Of a stretch of 8,466 nt of DNA, positions 1-7,040 are shown piece after piece; the first letter of the stretch is position 1; each line of letters opens with the position of its first letter. A program made the position numbers and the translations under genes. The stretch is from an uncultured Propioniciclava sp. GTDB taxonomy: Bacteria > Actinomycetota > Actinomycetes > Propionibacteriales > Propionibacteriaceae. The notes under the pieces are model-generated. The model worked only from the letters and a program-made list of their open reading frames with translations, was not told the DNA's origin and ran no database searches. Where the stretch lies: the NCBI GenBank assembly GCA_937872005.1, contig CALMPQ010000422.1, positions 1 through 8,466 of the forward strand, in the 5' to 3' direction.

Positions 1-378
1 GCCGATGCGCGCGAACAGCCGGATCGCCGCCGGCGCCGGGCGGATGAACAGCGTCACCTCCGCGATCAACCCGTCGTCGCCCAGGCGCAGCCACTGGATC
101 TCCTCCAGGCTGCGACCCCGCAAGGTGTTGGCCCCATGCACCACCCAGTCGGGCCCCGACCCGGTCACGGCCACGATCTCGATGTCGCGCAGCAGGTCGA
201 AGGCCGCGGCGAAGACCTGGGCGACCTCGCGGCGTCCGATGAAGACGAAGGCGTCGGTCAGCGGCGACCGGAGCACTCAGGTGGGCGACAGCTGGGCCTC
301 CATCGCGTCCAGCTGCAACGAACGGTCGGCCTCGACCCACGCAGCGATCGCGGGCGGCAGCTCGGGGGGTGTGCGCAT
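1..378 (-). pseudogene. NTF2/SnoaL-like protein gene interrupted by an in-frame TGA (partial, runs off the window)
   Basis: The reading frame starts at ATG 378-376 behind an AGGA-type ribosome site (385-389). It runs 33 codons (MRTPPELPPAIAAWVEADRS...) to a TGA at 279-277, then continues in the same frame without another stop to the window edge. The 92 codons after the stop read VLRSPLTDAFVFIGRREV, then VVHGANTLRGRSLEEI, then EVTLFIRPAPAAIRL. This is the usual order of small NTF2/SnoaL-like proteins: the SP-T-D strand, the G-R-V helix, and a C-terminal strand ending in RP. The part before the stop is the expected N-terminal helix, so the TGA falls within one domain near residue 34. A GTG (276-274) follows the stop directly, so restart could make a protein lacking the first helices. 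It lies 28 bp downstream of lrgB on the same strand and is probably cotranscribed. The family is functionally diverse and no substrate can be named. Alternatives are a real nonsense mutation, a sequencing error or stop-restart. Confidence 0.72.
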
Positions 379-384
379 GCGCCC

Positions 385-389
385 ATCCT
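385..389 (-). promoter_or_regulatory. Ribosome binding site of the NTF2-like gene
   Basis: AGGAT on the minus strand lies 6 nt before ATG 378. It supports translation beginning upstream of the in-frame TGA rather than at the GTG after it, which has no comparable site at normal spacing. Confidence 0.5.
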
Positions 390-406
390 GCCGGACCGAC
401 CCCTTC

Positions 407-1114
407 CTACGGCACCAACCAGGTGATGATCACCGACACGGCGAGACCGGTCAGCCCCATCGCCAGCCCCGAGAACGCGCCTTGGGTCTGGCCCTCCTGG
501 AACGCCCGCGACGTGCCGACCCCGTGCGAGGCCACGCCCATCGCCAGGCCCCGCGCCCGCGGGTCGCGCACGCCGACCAGGTCCAGGACCTTCGGCCCGA
601 TCACCGCCCCCGACAGCCCCGCCACCATCACGAACAGCACCGCCAGCGGCGCCAACCCGCCCACCTGCTCGGCCAGCGCCATCGCGATGGGTGTGGTCGA
701 CGACTTCGGGGCCATGGACGCCGCCAGCTCGGCCGATCCGCCCAACAGCACCGTCACCCAGTAGCCCGACAGCACCGAGAAGAACGCGCCGACCAGCACG
801 GCCCCGAGCACCATGGGCGCGGCCTCCTTCACGTGCGAGGCCTGCCGGTGCAGTGGCAATGCCAACGCCACGGTCGCCGGCCCGAGCAGGAACGTCAGGA
901 TCCCCGCCCCCGACGCGTACGCCGCGTAGTCGAGGCGCAACACCACCAGCACCACGCAGATGAGCGCCGACGCGACCAGCAGCGGCGTGAGCAGCGGGTT
1001 GCGCCCCGACTTCTCCCACAGCTTGTCGGAGGCCCAGTACAGCCCCACCGTCAGGGTCAGGGCGAGCAGCGGCGAGGTCGACAGCCACTCCCACGTCGCG
1101 GTCAGGTTCTCCAT
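407..1114 (-). CDS. lrgB: LrgB family membrane protein (antiholin-like / small-carboxylate transport partner)
   Basis: A 235-residue, strongly hydrophobic protein. Its C-terminal half carries the LrgB signature: KSSTTPIAMAL (137-147), a GG pair (152-153), an AGLSGAVIGP stretch (165-174), and RGLAMGVASHGVGTSRAF (188-205) with the conserved His/GT pair. Length matches the family (about 230). Multiple membrane helices are evident, for example 15-29, 41-60, 68-88, 98-123, 153-180 and 212-232. Family members pair with LrgA/CidA. They were first described as murein-hydrolase or lysis modulators, and several relatives transport pyruvate or glycolate; which applies here cannot be told from sequence. 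The start is set by a strong GAGGGAGG ribosome site at 1129-1122. The ATG shares one base with the lrgA stop (TGATG), which indicates translational coupling. A much longer in-frame extension upstream lies inside lrgA and is Arg-rich shadow sequence. Confidence 0.93.
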   Translation of the reverse strand: MENLTATWEWLSTSPLLALTLTVGLYWASDKLWEKSGRNPLLTPLLVASALICVVLVVLRLDYAAYASGAGILTFLLGPATVALALPLHRQASHVKEAAPMVLGAVLVGAFFSVLSGYWVTVLLGGSAELAASMAPKSSTTPIAMALAEQVGGLAPLAVLFVMVAGLSGAVIGPKVLDLVGVRDPRARGLAMGVASHGVGTSRAFQEGQTQGAFSGLAMGLTGLAVSVIITWLVP

Positions 1115-1473
1115 CACGCGGCCTCCCTCTTCGGACGCCGCGGGCGCAGCCAGACCGCCACCCAAGCCACGAGGACGAAGGTCAACAGCCAGGTGCCGAA
1201 GGAGGCCACCAGCGCGGGCACCCACTGGGAGGCGATCTGCGGCCCGTACACGACGACGCCGACGGTGGTGGGCACGAACATGATCGGCAGGTAGCGCACC
1301 AGGACGTCGGCGGCGTGCACCGTCGAGCTGCCTTCCCGCGGCTTGCGCCACCGCAACCAGACGAAGAACAGCACCATGCCGATGACGGGCCCGGGGATCG
1401 GCAGGCCCGTCGCCCGCACGAACACCTCACCCACCAGCTGCAACGCCAGGATCAGCGCGAGTCCACCAAGCAT
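1114..1473 (-). CDS. lrgA: CidA/LrgA family membrane protein
   Basis: A 119-residue protein with four predicted membrane segments (about 2-20, 24-40, 60-77 and 87-109). It has the family hallmarks QLVGE (12-16), LPIPGPVIGM (24-33) and LPIMFVPTTVGVV (62-74), and a basic C-terminal tail (RPRRPKR). The usual length is 110-140 residues. ATG 1473 is chosen because the typical LrgA N-terminus (short hydrophobic run into QL-GE) begins here; the frame upstream is Arg/Gly-rich with no family resemblance. No clear Shine-Dalgarno precedes it, but GAGACT sits 7 nt upstream and could be a -10 of a leaderless message. LrgA and LrgB are expected to form one membrane system, holin/antihololin-like or a small organic acid carrier. 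It is the first gene of the leftward operon and is divergent from the DUF4097 gene. Confidence 0.88.
   Translation of the reverse strand: MLGGLALILALQLVGEVFVRATGLPIPGPVIGMVLFFVWLRWRKPREGSSTVHAADVLVRYLPIMFVPTTVGVVVYGPQIASQWVPALVASFGTWLLTFVLVAWVAVWLRPRRPKREAA
1122..1129 (-). promoter_or_regulatory. Strong ribosome binding site of lrgB inside the lrgA 3' end
   Basis: GAGGGAGG on the minus strand lies 7 nt before the lrgB ATG at 1114. It is embedded in the last codons of lrgA. With the TGATG stop/start overlap it fixes the lrgB start. Confidence 0.8.
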
Positions 1474-1480
1474 GACCGCC

Positions 1481-1486
1481 AGTCTC
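1481..1486 (-). promoter_or_regulatory. Possible -10 element of a leaderless lrgA transcript
   Basis: GAGACT on the minus strand keeps the A and final T of TANNNT. It ends 7 nt before ATG 1473, the same spacing as at 2406-2411 and 3162-3167. The first base differs from consensus and no clear -35 is visible, so this is a weak call. Confidence 0.3.
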
Positions 1487-1580
1487 GCACCGGTTGTGTC
1501 CCTGACCCGACCCCGGTCCTGGCCACGGACGCCACCACCCCGGCGCCCGGTGTGGTTGGGTGGTCGGACAGCCCCCACCG

Positions 1581-1585
1581 AAGGA
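1581..1585 (+). promoter_or_regulatory. Ribosome binding site of the DUF4097 gene
   Basis: AAGGA lies 7 nt before ATG 1593. It selects that ATG over an in-frame GTG at 1560, whose extra 11 codons are unlike a signal sequence. The rest of the 1474-1592 divergent intergenic region shows no convincing -10/-35 for this direction. Confidence 0.65.
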
Positions 1586-1592
1586 CCCCGCC

Positions 1593-2396
1593 ATGAGCGA
1601 TCTCGTGCCCAGGACCGCAACCCACCGCGCCATCGTCACCACGGCTTGGGCCGCTGCGGGGGTGGTCGCCGTCAGTAGCGTCGCGATGGGTTGGGGTTCC
1701 CTGGGCGGCGCCGGTGGCGTCCTCAACACCGCAACCCGGGGCGAGCGCACCACCGAGGTGCTGGACGCCGTGACCTCGGTCGCCGTGACCACCGACGCCG
1801 TGGACGTCCATGTCCGCTACGACGGCATCGACCGCCCCCGCCTCGTGGAACGCGACCTCCCCGAGGGTGGGCTGAGCTACCGCGTCACGGACGGGCAGCT
1901 CGTCGTCGAGCTCACCGACCAACCCGGCTGGCGATGGTTCTCGAGCGAACAGCTCACGATCGTGCTCCCCCGGTCGATGGAGGGCAGCACCCCCGACGTC
2001 ACCCTGCGCACGACGACGGCGTCCCTCGAGGTGGACGGCAGGTTCGGCACCGTCGACCTGCAGGCCGAGACGGGGTCGATCGAGGTCGACGGCACGTTCG
2101 AGAAGGTCACCGGGCGCACGTCGACCGGCAGCATCGACGTCCGCGGCGGCGCCGCCGAGGTGAACGCCGAGACGTCCACCGGGTCCGTGGACATCCACAT
2201 AGAGGGAGCCCCACCCCGCGCCGTCACCGCCCAGACGGGCACCGGCTCGGTCGACATCGCCGTGCCCCGGGGTGCGTATGCGGTCGACGCCCGCCCCGGC
2301 ACAGGGTCGGCCGACGTCGAGGTGGCCCAGGACTCGTCCTCACCCCACCGGATCACGGCCGTGACCGGCACGGGTTCGATCGACATCACGGACTGA
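1593..2396 (+). CDS. Membrane-anchored DUF4097-family beta-repeat protein
   Basis: A 267-residue protein. A short basic N-terminus (R7, H11, R12) is followed by one hydrophobic segment (about 13-33), consistent with a signal anchor and an exported C-terminal part. From residue 130 it is a ladder of short strands built on TGS-[IVA]-[DE]-[VI]. Clear copies begin at residues 160, 178, 196, 217, 237 and 260, and a degenerate TAS-LEV at 142; spacing is 18-23 residues, as in a right-handed beta-solenoid. This is typical of DUF4097 (adhesin-like) domains, whose biochemical role is unknown. The region 50-130 (TSVAVTTDAVDVHV, LVVELTD, LTIVLPRS) is the non-repetitive first half of the domain. It is divergent from lrgA and 22 bp upstream of the cytochrome b5 fusion. 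There is no catalytic motif, so I assign no function beyond a likely envelope-exposed structural or scaffold role. Confidence 0.85.
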   Translation: MSDLVPRTATHRAIVTTAWAAAGVVAVSSVAMGWGSLGGAGGVLNTATRGERTTEVLDAVTSVAVTTDAVDVHVRYDGIDRPRLVERDLPEGGLSYRVTDGQLVVELTDQPGWRWFSSEQLTIVLPRSMEGSTPDVTLRTTTASLEVDGRFGTVDLQAETGSIEVDGTFEKVTGRTSTGSIDVRGGAAEVNAETSTGSVDIHIEGAPPRAVTAQTGTGSVDIAVPRGAYAVDARPGTGSADVEVAQDSSSPHRITAVTGTGSIDITD

Positions 2397-2405
2397 CCGC
2401 GCGCC

Positions 2406-2411
2406 TAGAGT
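2406..2411 (+). promoter_or_regulatory. Candidate -10 of a leaderless transcript for the cytochrome b5 fusion gene
   Basis: TAGAGT fits TANNNT and ends 7 nt before ATG 2419, so transcription would begin at or next to the start codon. There is no good Shine-Dalgarno. TCGACA at 2380-2385 resembles a -35, but the 20 nt spacer is longer than usual. Confidence 0.5.
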
Positions 2412-2418
2412 TGGCGGC

Positions 2419-3156
2419 ATGATCCCGCTGGACACCTCGTTCCTCGGCCTGCCCCTGCACCCATTGGTCGTCCACCTCGTGGTCGTGGCGCTGCCGGTCG
2501 GCGCCCTCGCGACGATCGCCGCCGTGGTGTCGCCCCCTGTCAGAGCCCGGTTCGGCACGCTGGCGGTGGCGACGCTCACGATCGGCGCGCTCGCCGCCGG
2601 CGTGGCGAAGCTCTCGGGGGAGGACCTCGCCCAAACCGTCATCCGTCCCGAGGCGCACGAACGGTTCGGCAACGCCACGCTGGTCGTGGCCCTCGTCACC
2701 GCGGCGCTGGCCTGGGTGTGGTGGTGGCTCGAGCGCCGCCGGGAGCAGGCCCCACCGGGCACGAGCGGCTTCGGCGCGATGGCCACCGGCGGGCTGGTCG
2801 CCACGGCGTCGATCGCGGTCGCCGTCCTGGTCGCGCTGACCGGCCACTCCGGCGCGCAGGCGACGTGGACGTCCCGTCTCGCCACCCCGAACGCAACCCC
2901 CGGCCAGGCCGCACCCACGGCGTCCACGATCACGATGGAGGAGGTGGCCCGGCACAACTCGGCCGACTCGTGCTGGGCTGTGGTCGAGGGGGGCGTCTAC
3001 GACCTGACCCAGTGGATCGACCTGCACCCCGGCGGACGCCAGCGCATCCTGGACCTGTGCGGGACCGACGCGACGGGCAAGTTCGAACTGCAGCACAGCC
3101 GCAACCCGCGCTCGAACGCGCAGCTGGAGCGGCTGAAGATCGGGGAGCTCGGCTGA
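2419..3156 (+). CDS. DUF2231-type four-helix membrane domain fused to a cytochrome b5-like heme domain
   Basis: A 245-residue protein in two parts. Residues 13-38, 45-67, 84-104 and 118-141 form four membrane helices. Histidines lie at 14 and 19 (LHPLVVH), 80 (EAHERFG) and 143 (GHSGA), as in DUF2231-like proteins. After a Thr/Pro/Ala-rich linker (about 151-171), residues 172-244 form a cytochrome b5 domain: EEVARHN, SCWAVVEGGVYDLTQWI, HPGG (203-206) and CGTDATGKFELQH, ending in KIGEL. H203 and H226 are the expected axial heme ligands. Arg-rich loops follow helices 1 and 3 and an acidic loop follows helix 2. By the positive-inside rule both termini should face outward, placing the heme domain outside the membrane. 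C185 and C214 could form a disulfide there. The likely role is membrane electron transfer, partner unknown. The start is the only ATG near the helix; it is 22 bp from the upstream stop and 18 bp before glnS. Confidence 0.86.
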   Translation: MIPLDTSFLGLPLHPLVVHLVVVALPVGALATIAAVVSPPVRARFGTLAVATLTIGALAAGVAKLSGEDLAQTVIRPEAHERFGNATLVVALVTAALAWVWWWLERRREQAPPGTSGFGAMATGGLVATASIAVAVLVALTGHSGAQATWTSRLATPNATPGQAAPTASTITMEEVARHNSADSCWAVVEGGVYDLTQWIDLHPGGRQRILDLCGTDATGKFELQHSRNPRSNAQLERLKIGELG

Positions 3157-3161
3157 GTCGA

Positions 3162-3167
3162 TAGGCT
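3162..3167 (+). promoter_or_regulatory. Candidate -10 of a leaderless glnS transcript
   Basis: TAGGCT (TANNNT) ends 7 nt before ATG 3175 within the 18 bp gap after the cytochrome b5 gene. The bases just before ATG are C-rich (CTCCCCC), the opposite of a Shine-Dalgarno, which favours a leaderless start. Confidence 0.5.
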
Positions 3168-3174
3168 CTCCCCC

Positions 3175-4854
<1,680 letters not shown>

Positions 4855-4954
4855 GGCGTCCACGTCGACTCGCTTGGCGACGCGGTGTCAGCCCGCCACC
4901 GAGCCGGCGACCCGCCCCTCACCCCGATAGGCAAGGGGTCGCTCCTCAGACCTT

Positions 4955-5140
4955 TCAGGGGGCCGCCACAGGCAGGACGAGCTCGGCCACGAGGCCTCCA
5001 CCGGCCCGCGGCGTCAAGACCAAGCTGCCCCCGTGAGCCCGGGCGATGCTGTCCACGAGCGTGAGCCCCAACCCGCTCCCACCCTCCGACTGGCGCGTGC
5101 GCATCCCGCGGTGGAAAGGTTCCCGCAGTTGCTCGGCCTC
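4955..5140 (-). pseudogene. C-terminal fragment of a sensor histidine kinase
   Basis: About 60 codons on the minus strand encode the end of a HATPase_c domain. EAEQLREPFHRG is the F-box region, SEGGSGLGLTLVDSIARAHGG carries the G2 box and the following helix, and the strand and end LVAELVLPVAAP is followed by TGA at 4957-4955. A full sensor kinase would have membrane or sensor segments, the H box, N box and G1 box upstream. Reading the same frame past 5140 gives only Arg/Ser-rich sequence with no kinase resemblance, and the only nearby start is GTG 5170. So the phospho-acceptor His and most of the ATP site are missing and it cannot act as a kinase. No response regulator is adjacent. It is most likely a decayed remnant left by a deletion. 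Confidence 0.75.
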
Positions 5141-5163
5141 CCCGGTCGGCGGCGGCCCACGTG

Positions 5164-5307
5164 GCGACACCGAGCGAGCCGATGGTCGTCGCCGCCGCGA
5201 ATCTGCCCGGGGCCTGGTCCGTGCCCGACGCGGCCCTGTTGGGCATGGGCGGGGGCACCCTGCTGACGCGCGAGTCCCACCTGTTCCGCTACTTCAAGGA
5301 CCGGTGA
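5164..5307 (+). pseudogene. Unrecognised C-terminal coding tail (probable gene remnant)
   Basis: A short open frame on the plus strand ends at TGA 5305-5307. From ATG 5182 it gives 41 residues beginning MVVAAANLPGAWSVPDAALL and ending ESHLFRYFKDR; the frame stays open upstream to about 5164 (ATPSEP before the ATG). In the 41 codons, 40 have G or C in the third position, much like real genes here, and the residue mix is protein-like (GMGGGTLL, aromatic C-terminus). There is no ribosome site before ATG 5182. It looks like the end of a larger protein whose 5' part is gone, abutting the kinase fragment that reads the other way. I do not recognise the family. It could also be a genuine small protein or chance. 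Confidence 0.4.
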
Positions 5308-5329
5308 CGCCTCTGTGTGTGTAAAGCCC

Positions 5330-5335
5330 TACCGT
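5330..5335 (+). promoter_or_regulatory. Candidate -10 of a leaderless MFS transcript
   Basis: TACCGT (TANNNT) ends 8 nt before GTG 5344. No Shine-Dalgarno is present (TTGTCCCTC precedes the GTG). This supports GTG 5344 as the start rather than an in-frame GTG at 5317. Confidence 0.45.
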
Positions 5336-5343
5336 TGTCCCTC

Positions 5344-6549
5344 GTGACCACGACCCTCAACCCGGTGCGCGCCCGCATCGGCATCTCGCTGATGTTCTTC
5401 ACCAACGGCGCGCTCTTCGCGGGGCTCCTGCCCCGCTACCCCGAGGTGAAGGACGCCTTCGAGCTGTCGAACACGGCGTTCGGGTTCATGGTCGCGATCG
5501 GACCGTTGGCGTCCATGCTCGCCTCGTCGCTGCCCGCCCCGATCATCCGTCGGTACGGCGCCGTGCCGACGATGATGGCTTGGACGGTCGCCATGGGTGC
5601 CGCGATCGCCCTCGCCGGCGTCGCCCCGCACTTCGTCCTGTTCGCGCTGGCCCTGGCGGTCGCCGGGTTCTCCGACGCGATCGTGGACGCCGCGCAGAAC
5701 GTCCACGGCGTCCGGGTCGAGGACGCCTACGGCAAGACGATCATCAACTCCCTCCACGCGCTGTGGAGCCTCGGCGCGACCGCCGGCGGCCTGGTCGGTG
5801 CGTGGGCGGCGTCCCAACGGATCCCCTTGGGCATCCACCTGCCGGTGTCCGCGCTCGTGATGGTCGCCCTCGTGTTCCTCGCGGGCTGGTTGACCCGCCT
5901 GCCGAACGGGGGGCGTCCGACGCCGCAGGCCGTGGGAGAGACCGACACCCACGACGCACCCGCACCGAGCACCAAGCTGCCCAAGGGCGCGTGGGCGCTG
6001 ATCCTGCCCATCGTGGTGCTGGCCATCGCGGGCGCGCTCACCGAGGACATCGCGGCGAACTGGGCCGCCCTCTACCTCGTGCAGGTGGTCGGCGTCACCG
6101 GCGGCGTGGGCGGTCTGGGCTACGCCACGATGTTGGGCGCGCAGTTCATCGGCCGCATCCTGGGCGACCCGTCCACCGACACGTGGGGGCGCGTCGCGGT
6201 CATCCGGGTGGGCGGCGCGATGATCGCCGTCGGCGGCGTCCTCATCGTGTTCTTCCCGAGCCTGCCGACGGTCATGATCGGCTACGCGTTGGCCGGCTAC
6301 GGCTGCGCGACCATCGTGCCCGCCGCCTACGCCGCGGCCGGACGCCTCCCCGGCCTCCCCGAGGGCGCGGGCATCACCTACGTGAGCTGGCTGATGCGCA
6401 TCGCGTTCCTGGCCACCTCGCCCATCGTCGGCACCGTGGCCGACCTGACCAACCTGCGCGTCGGCCTGTTCCTGCTGGTGCTGAGCGGCGTCGCGGTCGT
6501 CTGGCTCGCGAGGGTGGTCCGGCCGGTCGACCACGACCCCACCACCTAG
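5344..6549 (+). CDS. Major facilitator superfamily transporter, YbjJ-like
   Basis: A 401-residue membrane protein in two halves of about six helices, joined by a central hydrophilic loop (about 184-216, rich in Pro, Thr and Asp). The first half has NGALFAGLLPRYPEV (21-35) and, in the fifth-helix region, DAAQNVHGVRVEDAYGKTI (115-133) followed by HALWSLGATAGGLVGA (138-153). This D--N--G--VE---G-----HA-WS-G pattern is typical of the YbjJ branch of MFS. The second half begins at about 217 (WALILPIVVLAIAGAL), has EDIAANWAALYL (234-245) and ends near 392. The substrate is unknown; proton-coupled export or uptake of a small molecule is the family expectation. GTG 5344 was chosen because the nine codons upstream (MCKALPLSL) lie in the promoter-like region. 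Its stop is 3 bp from the stop of the convergent ybaK gene, with no room for a terminator. Confidence 0.88.
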   Translation: MTTTLNPVRARIGISLMFFTNGALFAGLLPRYPEVKDAFELSNTAFGFMVAIGPLASMLASSLPAPIIRRYGAVPTMMAWTVAMGAAIALAGVAPHFVLFALALAVAGFSDAIVDAAQNVHGVRVEDAYGKTIINSLHALWSLGATAGGLVGAWAASQRIPLGIHLPVSALVMVALVFLAGWLTRLPNGGRPTPQAVGETDTHDAPAPSTKLPKGAWALILPIVVLAIAGALTEDIAANWAALYLVQVVGVTGGVGGLGYATMLGAQFIGRILGDPSTDTWGRVAVIRVGGAMIAVGGVLIVFFPSLPTVMIGYALAGYGCATIVPAAYAAAGRLPGLPEGAGITYVSWLMRIAFLATSPIVGTVADLTNLRVGLFLLVLSGVAVVWLARVVRPVDHDPTT

Positions 6550-6552
6550 CCT

Positions 6553-7023
6553 TCACTCGGCGACGTCGGCCACCTGTGCGTCGAGGGCGGCCAGCGCGGC
6601 GTCGGCATCCACCGTGATCCCCACGCCATGCGCGCCGCCACCCATCGAGATGCGGCGCCCCACGACCCCCGCATCGGCGATGACCGGCCAGTCCCGCGTC
6701 GACCCGAACGGCGTGATCGTGCCGCGCTCGTAGCCGGTCACGTCGCGGGCGGTCGCGGCGTCCGGCATCGACAACCGGGAGACGCCGAGCAGCGCGCGCA
6801 GCTTCGGCCAGCTGAACTCCTTGTCGCCGGGCACCAGCACGAACACATAGTCGTCGTCGGCACGCCGCACGACGATCGTCTTGACCAGGTCGCGGGGCTC
6901 GATGCCGCGCGCGGCCGCAGCCTCCTCCAGCGAGTTCACCCGGCCGTGACGGGTCACGGAGTGGTCCAGCCCGAGGGCGCGCACGGCCTCGATGGCCGGC
7001 GTGGTGGCGCCAGCGTCGCTCAT
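6553..7023 (-). CDS. ybaK: YbaK/EbsC-family aminoacyl-tRNA deacylase (Cys-tRNA(Pro) deacylase type)
   Basis: A 156-residue single-domain protein of the YbaK/ProX superfamily, which clears mischarged aminoacyl-tRNA in the cytoplasm. Visible landmarks are RVNSLEEAAAARGI (28-41), RDLVKTIVVR (44-53) with the conserved Lys48, VPGDKEFSWPKLR (64-76), YERGTITPFG (98-107, the G-x-x-(S/T)P-x-G loop) and MGGGAHGVGI (127-136). Length fits the family (about 155-165). The exact specificity (Cys-tRNA-Pro or another) cannot be read from sequence. The gene is divergent from the DUF1801 gene across 17 bp and convergent with the MFS gene across 3 bp. The ATG at 7023 has no Shine-Dalgarno, but TAGGTT ends 6 nt upstream, suggesting a leaderless message. 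Confidence 0.9.
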   Translation of the reverse strand: MSDAGATTPAIEAVRALGLDHSVTRHGRVNSLEEAAAARGIEPRDLVKTIVVRRADDDYVFVLVPGDKEFSWPKLRALLGVSRLSMPDAATARDVTGYERGTITPFGSTRDWPVIADAGVVGRRISMGGGAHGVGITVDADAALAALDAQVADVAE

Positions 7024-7028
7024 GCAGG

Positions 7029-7035
7029 CAACCTA
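7029..7035. promoter_or_regulatory. Symmetric, shared -10-like element between two divergent leaderless genes
   Basis: On the minus strand TAGGTT (7035-7030) ends 6 nt before the ybaK ATG. On the plus strand CAACCT (7029-7034) ends 6 nt before the DUF1801 ATG. Both use the same ANNNT core (A7030 to T7034), whose centre, 7032, is exactly 9 bp from each ATG. Neither gene has a Shine-Dalgarno at normal spacing. Confidence 0.45.
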
Positions 7036-7040
7036 CAACC

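Larger units (their letters stand above)
4855..5343. other. 489 bp stretch without an intact gene: remnants and weak hairpins
   Basis: The stretch lies between glnS and the MFS gene. It holds a histidine-kinase 3' fragment (minus strand, to about 5140) and an unrecognised plus-strand C-terminal tail ending at 5307. The first 100 bp (4855-4954) show only weak stems: CGGTG/CACCG around 4890-4910, and ACCCC 4921-4925 with GGGGT 4935-4939. GGTC 4937-4940 could instead pair with GACC 4949-4952, followed by only TTT. None is a convincing terminator. An 8 bp palindrome (5157-5164) lies between the two remnants. Confidence 0.6.

Noticed and set aside
277..279. Selenocysteine decoding of the in-frame TGA
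   Set aside because: NTF2/SnoaL-like proteins do not carry a conserved Cys/Sec at this position, and I see no obvious SECIS-like hairpin after the codon. A mutation or stop-restart is simpler.
5..1294. A 429-codon plus-strand open frame opposite the lrgAB/NTF2 region
   Set aside because: It is rich in Arg, His, Pro and Gln with no recognisable domain, and lies antisense to lrgB and lrgA, which have clear family motifs. Long antisense frames are expected at this GC content.
1474..1592. A clear promoter or operator set in the lrgA/DUF4097 divergent region
   Set aside because: Apart from the weak GAGACT toward lrgA and the AAGGA ribosome site, no convincing -35/-10 pair or strong inverted repeat could be found by eye.
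4921..4955. Rho-independent terminator after glnS
   Set aside because: The stems are only 4-5 bp, mutually exclusive and followed by just three T residues.
5131..5175. GCTCGG ... CCGAGC inverted repeat with an 8 bp palindrome between, considered as a mobile element end or attachment site
   Set aside because: The arms are 6 bp, there is no transposase, no target duplication and no matching partner elsewhere in the window. It is kept only as a note on the possible deletion junction.
5329..6534. A 401-codon minus-strand open frame opposite the MFS gene
   Set aside because: It is almost entirely Arg, Asp, His, Gly and Gln, the typical reverse-frame product of a GC-rich membrane protein gene.
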